NCBI GenBank assembly: GCA_944321735.1
Contig: CALUMK010000026.1
Location: forward strand, 1-37,765
DNA length: 37,765 nucleotides
From: an uncultured Bacteroidales bacterium
GTDB lineage: Bacteria > Bacteroidota > Bacteroidia > Bacteroidales > P3
Direction: 5' to 3'
Positions 32,863-37,765 of the stretch are shown here, piece by piece. The notes below the pieces were generated by a model. That model saw only the letters and a list, made by a program, of their open reading frames with translations. It had not been told where the DNA came from and searched no databases. The position numbers and the translations under genes were made by a program. Positions within the stretch are counted from its first letter, which is position 1. Each line of letters begins with the position of its first letter.

Positions 32863-35421
32863 TTAAATGGTATTCGGAACTTGAACCTGAATATTAATTT
32901 TACTGGCCACTTCAGTGTATACAGGAATTGAATCTCCTGGCGCTGTGTCGATGGTTACAATGAGAGCGTATTTTGATTTTATGCTAGGATTACTGATAGC
33001 ATCTTTTGTACAAAATACCTGGATATTTACAAATCCGTCATCGTCAGTAAAAGGGATTGCCGATTTTCCTTCAAATACTTCATGTTGGACTGTTCCTCTA
33101 ACACAGTCTAAAGAATTGTTATCAAGTCGATCATCAGCTATTTCATTATTGGTGGGTTTAAACCATATTTTCCGACCTTTATATCTGGCTGATTTGCAAT
33201 TAATATCGGAGAACCAAGCTAATGTAATTGTGAGTTTGCGCTTACAAGCTTTTGAAGCAAGAGATATTGGTAATGGGAATCTATATTCATGCCCCTCGTC
33301 TTCACCTATTTCCCCGTAACCAAGAACAGTCGCGTAATTATCTTCACAATATGTAGATACTTGTATTTCGCTCTTTCCATAACCAATCATCTTCCGCTTG
33401 ATCTTTTTTCTCTGAGTCTTATTTAAGGCGGTAGGAAGAAGAGAATCTATGTTATTTTCAATTTGCCCCCACGAACAACCGTGGACTAACATAGCTTTGA
33501 TTATCTCGGTAGAGTAATCCATAATATCATGATATCTCGATTCCAATTGCTGAATGGCTTTATAACAATAATAAGCTTTTCTAGTTGTTAATGCAGCGGC
33601 TTCGCTTGTTCCTTGCCTTCTGGCGTTGTTCCTCAAAGTAGTATCCGGATGGGCAACAATTATACCTGGTGCTTGCATAATATTATGATTTTTAATAAGG
33701 AAACCATTATATGGCATATCTCGATATGTTAATCGACCACCTTTTTCTACAATTTCTGGTTTAATAGAACGATTCAAGCCATTGCCGAATGACGTATAGG
33801 TACTTGGAACAATTGAATTATATGGATTTATTGAATTAGCAGGAATGAATGCTCCTGCCGAATCATCATGAAGAGCTCCAACAGAAATACTATTAATAGA
33901 TTCAGCAGGAGATAGGAGGGAATGCTCTTTTATATTGGTAAGCGAATTCAAAAAGAACAGTCTTGCAATCTCATCTTGCGATAAAGCCGATAATTGCGAG
34001 CTATTTAAGTCTGTTGGTACACTATCCTCGCTATTTCCAGCACTTACAATAAAAAGAACGTGGTATTTATTACTCAGCCAATCAAGCATGCGTGCAAGAG
34101 GACTCATTTTGCCGGCAAAATGATAGTCTTCAATTCCAACAGAGAAATTAATTATTCTTACAGATGGAGCAACTGGATCACCTCCATTGTCCCCTTCAAA
34201 CATTCTCTTTACAGCTCTATGAATAAAATCAGCTGGCAACACATTGGGCATTTGCTCATAATATTTGCCGTTGAATTCAGTCAAAGTAAAAATTGGACGC
34301 AAATATAAAGGGCTACCGATATATGGCAGATTATCTCCAATGTCGCCTTTAATGATACATGAGCACATTGCTGTTCCATGTACTCTTCCTTCGACAGCAT
34401 AATCGGCTTCAAAACCATCCGGATCATCAAAAATAATTCTGTCTTTTAATACACAATGGTTACTTAATGGAACTCCATCAAAAATACCGACAATTGGATC
34501 TCCTACTGGAGCCTCTTCTTCTTTGCCATGAAATGTCAATAAAGACTCTGGGGGGAGAGGCTCACTTCGAAATATACTTTGCCCCTGAGGTTTTGCGAAC
34601 ATAATTCCATCAAAAGAAAATAGACGGTAATCTGTTCGTGTTACGACATCTCTGATTAATTCACAGGGTAATGATGCGAGAAATGCTGTATATTCAATTT
34701 CGGGTATATCACAATGCGCAAGTATGCTTCCGCCATTCTTAAGAATTAAGTCATGACACTCGCGTATCTTTTGCTCTCTAATAGCAGGGCTGCTTCTGTG
34801 CCATAATTCAATTTCTACTTTTACATCTCTGCCATGATTCTCTTGAAGTATAGCATCAAATGACCTTATAACCTCCGGAGGAATTCTGTCGTCAATTCCC
34901 CAAGGTCTAATCGTCCTTAACAGTGAAAATACATTTCTAAACTTTGACAAACCATAATCAAATTGTTTCCCACGCTGGTAAAGAGTCCATAAACGTAAAA
35001 GTTGAGAAAGAGCCTGACTATTGGAAGAGATTAGATACAGTTTTCCATCAGTTAATTGCCCTTCAACATAATTTTGTCCGACACACATGTGAAAGTCATC
35101 ATCTTGATCACATTCTTCTGTGTCAAAATCGCCTAACCAATCAAGTCCTTCAACTCTTTTAACAGCGTTAATAAAATCATTCACACTTCCTACAGTTTCA
35201 AGGACCAAAACTTCTTCAGGGTCAATTGCGTCGGCGGATGAAGCCAATCTTGCTCTTCTGGCACTAAAAGTGTCCTGAAGAACCTGAAATTTCGGGCCAA
35301 GTCTTTCTTCTTGGCGAGAGGCAGATGGTCCTACAGCATGCGGTATTGGACGAGGAGACCGTCTTTCCCTTTGAACATTATTATCTCGATCTGGAAAGAC
35401 TAGAATAGGGTAATTTGCCAT
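32863..35421 (-). CDS. Subtilisin-like S8 serine protease, operon partner of an AAA ATPase
   Basis: 852 aa with no signal peptide, so cytoplasmic. The catalytic set is complete: Asp315 in VGIFDG, His348 in RVHGTAM, oxyanion Asn463 in SAGNSE, Ser606 in GTSEAAA. The first 300 residues are a large domain of unknown function with a Pro/Arg-rich start, and could sense or hold the protease inactive. The S8 domain runs from about 305 to 650, with an insertion between the His and Asn motifs. The last ~200 residues are beta-rich (LTITLAWFSDIN) like a jelly roll. It starts 1 base after the stop of the AAA gene. Paired ATPase and subtilase genes occur on genomic islands; a stress or anti-phage function is inference. 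Confidence 0.88.
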   Translation of the reverse strand: MANYPILVFPDRDNNVQRERRSPRPIPHAVGPSASRQEERLGPKFQVLQDTFSARRARLASSADAIDPEEVLVLETVGSVNDFINAVKRVEGLDWLGDFDTEECDQDDDFHMCVGQNYVEGQLTDGKLYLISSNSQALSQLLRLWTLYQRGKQFDYGLSKFRNVFSLLRTIRPWGIDDRIPPEVIRSFDAILQENHGRDVKVEIELWHRSSPAIREQKIRECHDLILKNGGSILAHCDIPEIEYTAFLASLPCELIRDVVTRTDYRLFSFDGIMFAKPQGQSIFRSEPLPPESLLTFHGKEEEAPVGDPIVGIFDGVPLSNHCVLKDRIIFDDPDGFEADYAVEGRVHGTAMCSCIIKGDIGDNLPYIGSPLYLRPIFTLTEFNGKYYEQMPNVLPADFIHRAVKRMFEGDNGGDPVAPSVRIINFSVGIEDYHFAGKMSPLARMLDWLSNKYHVLFIVSAGNSEDSVPTDLNSSQLSALSQDEIARLFFLNSLTNIKEHSLLSPAESINSISVGALHDDSAGAFIPANSINPYNSIVPSTYTSFGNGLNRSIKPEIVEKGGRLTYRDMPYNGFLIKNHNIMQAPGIIVAHPDTTLRNNARRQGTSEAAALTTRKAYYCYKAIQQLESRYHDIMDYSTEIIKAMLVHGCSWGQIENNIDSLLPTALNKTQRKKIKRKMIGYGKSEIQVSTYCEDNYATVLGYGEIGEDEGHEYRFPLPISLASKACKRKLTITLAWFSDINCKSARYKGRKIWFKPTNNEIADDRLDNNSLDCVRGTVQHEVFEGKSAIPFTDDDGFVNIQVFCTKDAISNPSIKSKYALIVTIDTAPGDSIPVYTEVASKINIQVQVPNTI

Positions 35422-35422
35422 G

Positions 35423-36424
35423 TTATTTCGATTCTACTTCTTTATCAATTTTAGCATTGGATATTGACCAACGTTTAAGCTCATCGTTAACTATTGAGCG
35501 CATATTGTCGTTAGGAAGGCCAAGCACATATCTTCTCACCACTGAAAGGCCAAATTCTTCAATTTCAGAGAAATTAGCACCATATAATTTTTTCGCCAGA
35601 GTTTCATATGCGTAATTTAAATGAATGCCATGTTTGTTCTCAAAATCAACAAGCCAGTTGACAATGTTAGCACGCGTAGGCATAGGTAGCTCCAATCTCA
35701 TCTGAAACCTTCTCCACGCTGCTTTATCGAGGAGCTCTGGATGATTTGTGGCCGCAATTATTGTTACATAACTTGGTATCGAATCCATCTGAAGCAGGAG
35801 TGAGCTGACGACTCTTTTTATCTCTCCTGTCTCGTGCTGATCTCCACGTTCTTTGCCAATAGTTTCAAATTCGTCAAAGAACAAAACGCACCTTTGTGTC
35901 TTTGCGTATTCAATGAGCTTCCATAAACGGGAGGCTGTTTCTCCTAAATATGCGCCAATAATGCTGTCGTATTTGACGACATACAATGGAACCATCAACT
36001 CATTGGCAATTATTTCTGCAAGTGAAGTTTTTCCATTGCCTGGAGCACCGATAAACAATACCTTATTTCTTGGTTCAAGACCATATGAGCGCAATAAATC
36101 AGCACGCATATGTTCCTCAATAAACTTTTCGCAGCAATCTTTTACATCGTTTGGGAGGATAAGATCCTTAAACGTTTTTTGAGGGACTATTTCAGTAATA
36201 AAACCTTCTGCAGAAGATTCCGAATTTCTCGTTATAGGGCTAAATCTTGATGATTCGTGACTCGCGCTATATGCTCGAATTTCAAATTCAATTTTGTCGG
36301 CAAGAATAGAGTGGTTTTTCTGACGTTCTTCGGCAATGATGGCTTCGGAAATTTTTTTAAATTTTGTTTTATCCCCGTTCATTCCGTATTTAACCAGCTC
36401 GACGATTAAATCTGCTCGTGCCAT
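35423..36424 (-). CDS. AAA+ ATPase partner of the S8 protease
   Basis: 333 aa, soluble. An N-terminal helical part (1-80) includes LIVELVKYGMNGDKTKFKKI. The AAA+ module follows: Walker A GAPGNGKTS (126-134), pore-loop region KYDSIIGAYLGETASRL (151-167), Walker B VLFFDEFE (180-187), sensor 1 AATNHPE with Asn227, and an arginine-finger region AAWRRFQMRLELPMP (235-249). It resembles the classical, FtsH/ClpX-like remodelling class. Being upstream and tightly coupled to the subtilase, it may unfold substrates or control protease activation; no classical degradation chamber is known for subtilases. It lies 5 bases after the regulator's stop. Confidence 0.9.
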   Translation of the reverse strand: MARADLIVELVKYGMNGDKTKFKKISEAIIAEERQKNHSILADKIEFEIRAYSASHESSRFSPITRNSESSAEGFITEIVPQKTFKDLILPNDVKDCCEKFIEEHMRADLLRSYGLEPRNKVLFIGAPGNGKTSLAEIIANELMVPLYVVKYDSIIGAYLGETASRLWKLIEYAKTQRCVLFFDEFETIGKERGDQHETGEIKRVVSSLLLQMDSIPSYVTIIAATNHPELLDKAAWRRFQMRLELPMPTRANIVNWLVDFENKHGIHLNYAYETLAKKLYGANFSEIEEFGLSVVRRYVLGLPNDNMRSIVNDELKRWSISNAKIDKEVESK

Positions 36425-36429
36425 AATTT

Positions 36430-36633
36430 CTATTTAGTTTTTTGTAAAAGTTCTCTAATGTCAACATGAAGAATTTTTGCGATTTCATCTAATGTCTCAA
36501 TTGACGGTTGCGCATCATTTGTGCACCACCTTGAGACAGTACTTTCGTTTACATTTATATGTTCGGCAAGCCACCGATTAGTCTTTTCGCATTCATGGAG
36601 AACTATCTTTATTCTATTTAATTTTTTGCCCAA
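36430..36633 (-). CDS. XRE-type helix-turn-helix regulator (TTG start)
   Basis: 67 aa, essentially one Cro/C1-type domain: IKIVLHECEKTNRWLAEHIN, then VNESTVSRWCTNDAQPSIET and LDEIAKILHVDIRELL. The only possible start is TTG at 36633; an in-frame TGA lies 6 bases upstream and no ATG occurs within. The gene heads the AAA-protease operon. Its promoter has its -7 element inside a perfect inverted repeat, so negative autoregulation is likely. Similar small regulators (NRIKVVL type) are common in front of Bacteroidota accessory operons. Confidence 0.85.
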   Translation of the reverse strand: MGKKLNRIKIVLHECEKTNRWLAEHINVNESTVSRWCTNDAQPSIETLDEIAKILHVDIRELLQKTK

Positions 36634-36647
36634 AGCTCAAAAGTTTG

Positions 36648-36687
36648 ATGTAATATGCAAAATTACATATAAATTTCATGTGCCAAA
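36648..36687 (-). promoter_or_regulatory. Promoter and operator of the HTH-AAA-protease operon
   Basis: Minus strand: TTTG (36687-36684), 18 bases, TAATTTTG (36665-36658), a perfect -7. ATGTAAT (36648-36654) and ATTACAT (36662-36668) form a perfect 7-bp inverted repeat over the -7 box, with a 7-base spacer. Confidence 0.75.
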
Positions 36688-36722
36688 GCAAAAAAATGGA
36701 AAATATTATGTCTTTTATGAAA

Positions 36723-36756
36723 ACTACCGACCGTGCATCTCTGCAGGGCCGGTAGT
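36723..36756 (-). terminator. Terminator of the decayed structural gene
   Basis: On the minus strand ACTACCGGCC pairs with GGTCGGTAGT (one mismatch at the centre of the stem) and is followed by TTTTC. It lies just after the pseudogene's stop. Confidence 0.6.
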
Positions 36757-36778
36757 CGTTTCATCGTTAGGTTAAGAT

Positions 36779-37410
36779 TTACTCTGCGAGTTGTGCATAA
36801 CCCATCATTTCGTCTGACTTTTCATCGGTGATGGTTTTGACGTAGAACCACTATAAGAAGACCTTTGTATCGGCGGTAGGTACACCGTTCTTGGCGTCAT
36901 AATAGGCTTTGATATCCATCGTAGTGGCTACAGGAGTGTAAGGATCAGCGAATAAAGCAGCCTTACTATGCTCTGGTAACACCGTTGCTCTGAAATACGG
37001 ATGTCAGGATGATGAGTTTTATATCGGCTACAAAAGAAGGGATGCTTGCGAATAGTAGAGTCATTGCGCTGGTGCTGATAGTTAGAGTTACGTCGTCTGG
37101 AGCCTCGACACCTTCGATAGTCGTGGGACTGGCAACTGTAGTGGCACCACAATACACAATCCATGTAGAGTTAGAATCAGTGAGTTTGGCAGAGGTCTCG
37201 AGAATTCGTTTACTAGGCTGAGAGAGCAAGCGTATTCCATGCGAGAATCTGCGTATTGGTGAGAGATTTCCAGTTCTTGGAGAGCTGCTTAAAAATGGAT
37301 TTCGCTGAGGATTGATAGCTGACTTTTACAGAATCAACAGTAGCTTTGTTAAGAATGTACTTACGGCTGCGAACCTTTGCGGCGGTCACGCCTTTGGCCG
37401 AACCCGTCAT
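36779..37410 (-). pseudogene. Decayed phage-type structural gene
   Basis: Three pieces in different frames read as one protein. The N-terminal part (37213-37410) has FKQLSKNWKSLTNTQILAWN, the W-LT-Q--AWN signature of small Bacteroidota phage and conjugative-element proteins (DUF6266-like). The middle part (36966 to about 37229) has STWIVYCGATTVASP and GVEAPDDVTLTIS. The C-terminal part (36779 to about 36965) has AALFADPYTPVATT and ITDEKSDEMMGYAQLAE, with an in-frame TAG at 36851-36853. Two frameshifts plus a stop make it non-functional. Its upstream end abuts the IS4-type element. Assignment to a specific family is tentative. Confidence 0.6.
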
Positions 37411-37444
37411 TTCTTCGAATTCATTTGAAAGAATATACCATTAG

Positions 37445-37464
37445 CGTCCCGTTAAAATGGGACG
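37445..37464. repeat. Palindrome beside the IS4-type transposase gene
   Basis: CGTCCC (37445-37450) and GGGACG (37459-37464) form a perfect 6-bp stem around GTTAAAAT, 10 bases from the transposase stop. It may be the terminal palindrome of the insertion sequence; the other end is outside the window. Confidence 0.45.
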
Positions 37465-37474
37465 AGTTAAACAA

Positions 37475-37765
37475 TTAATCAAATAGCCCCGGAATAATGG
37501 GATTATTTAGATCTTTGACATCATTGAAATTAGTCTTGTCGAACAGGTCACGCAAGTGGGTTTTGTCAGTCAATGATATGCTGAGAATTTGCAAAACTTC
37601 ATAGGTTGAGCGTTTCAACCTCATATCATGTTGGACAATAGCCACAAGACAGTATGTGATAATAGCCACACTGATTTGTATGCGGACGGCGTTCTCTGTT
37701 GTGCCCCAGAATTTCTTTATCTTGAGATGCTGCTTGAGCCATTTGAAGAACAGCTCGATTAACCA
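37475..37765 (-). mobile_element. IS4-type transposase, C-terminal part cut by the window edge
   Basis: The open frame runs off the right edge. It reads WLIELFFKWLKQHLKIKKFW, then GTTENAVRIQISVAIITYCL, ending NNPIIPGLFD. The Glu in WLIELFFKW fits the catalytic Glu of the DDE triad, and the motif around it is typical of IS4-family enzymes in Bacteroides. The rest of the catalytic domain is missing from view. The element appears inserted next to, or into, the decayed structural gene. Confidence 0.85.

Overview
The window looks like chromosomal DNA from a member of the Bacteroidales. Several unrelated genes carry Bacteroidota-type promoters (-33 TTTG, 18-20 bases, -7 TAnnTTTG). Three secreted proteins end in type IX secretion (T9SS, Por) sorting domains. 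DUF2023 beside a flavodoxin and DUF5606 are Bacteroidota-centred families. Housekeeping genes are fairly GC-rich, while the cargo at the right end is visibly AT-richer. I cannot name the genus.

Positions 1-23.1 kb are mostly core genes in short units. There are two lipoproteins with a 193-bp MITE-like element between them, then a DUF2023-flavodoxin operon on the minus strand. An AAA/DUF4143 ATPase follows, with tandem repeats on both sides. Then come serS, a TPR protein, rsmA, an M6 metalloprotease with a T9SS tail, a family 2-like glycosyltransferase overlapping miaA, and a DUF4160/DUF2442 pair. A block of nested hairpin repeats separates these from two T9SS cargo genes (a lamin-tail/OB-like protein and an endonuclease I). 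DUF5606, pyrK (TTG start) and pyrD close the section, with a strong terminator.

Positions 23.2-37.8 kb are an accessory region interrupted by one core gene (rnr). It holds a second, inverted copy of the 193-bp element and a Fic protein with a C-terminal winged helix, flanked by TATATA-type repeats. A convergent ATPase comes next, then RNase R and a truncated AlbA_2 gene. Three minus-strand modules follow: hipBA, a YdeI/OmpD-associated protein, and an HTH-AAA-subtilase operon. Each module ends in a related repeat block. The right edge carries a decayed phage-type structural gene and the 3' end of an IS4-type transposase.

The best candidate for an under-described system is the operon at 32863-36633. 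A Cro/C1-type regulator, an AAA+ ATPase and an 852-aa subtilisin-like protease are packed with gaps of 5 and 1 bases. The single promoter has its -7 element inside a perfect inverted repeat. Other notable features are the repeat-bracketed accessory genes, the two-copy 193-bp element, and low-complexity insertions in several conserved proteins (RNase R, RsmA, a TPR protein, a glycosyltransferase). No tRNA, rRNA or CRISPR array was seen.
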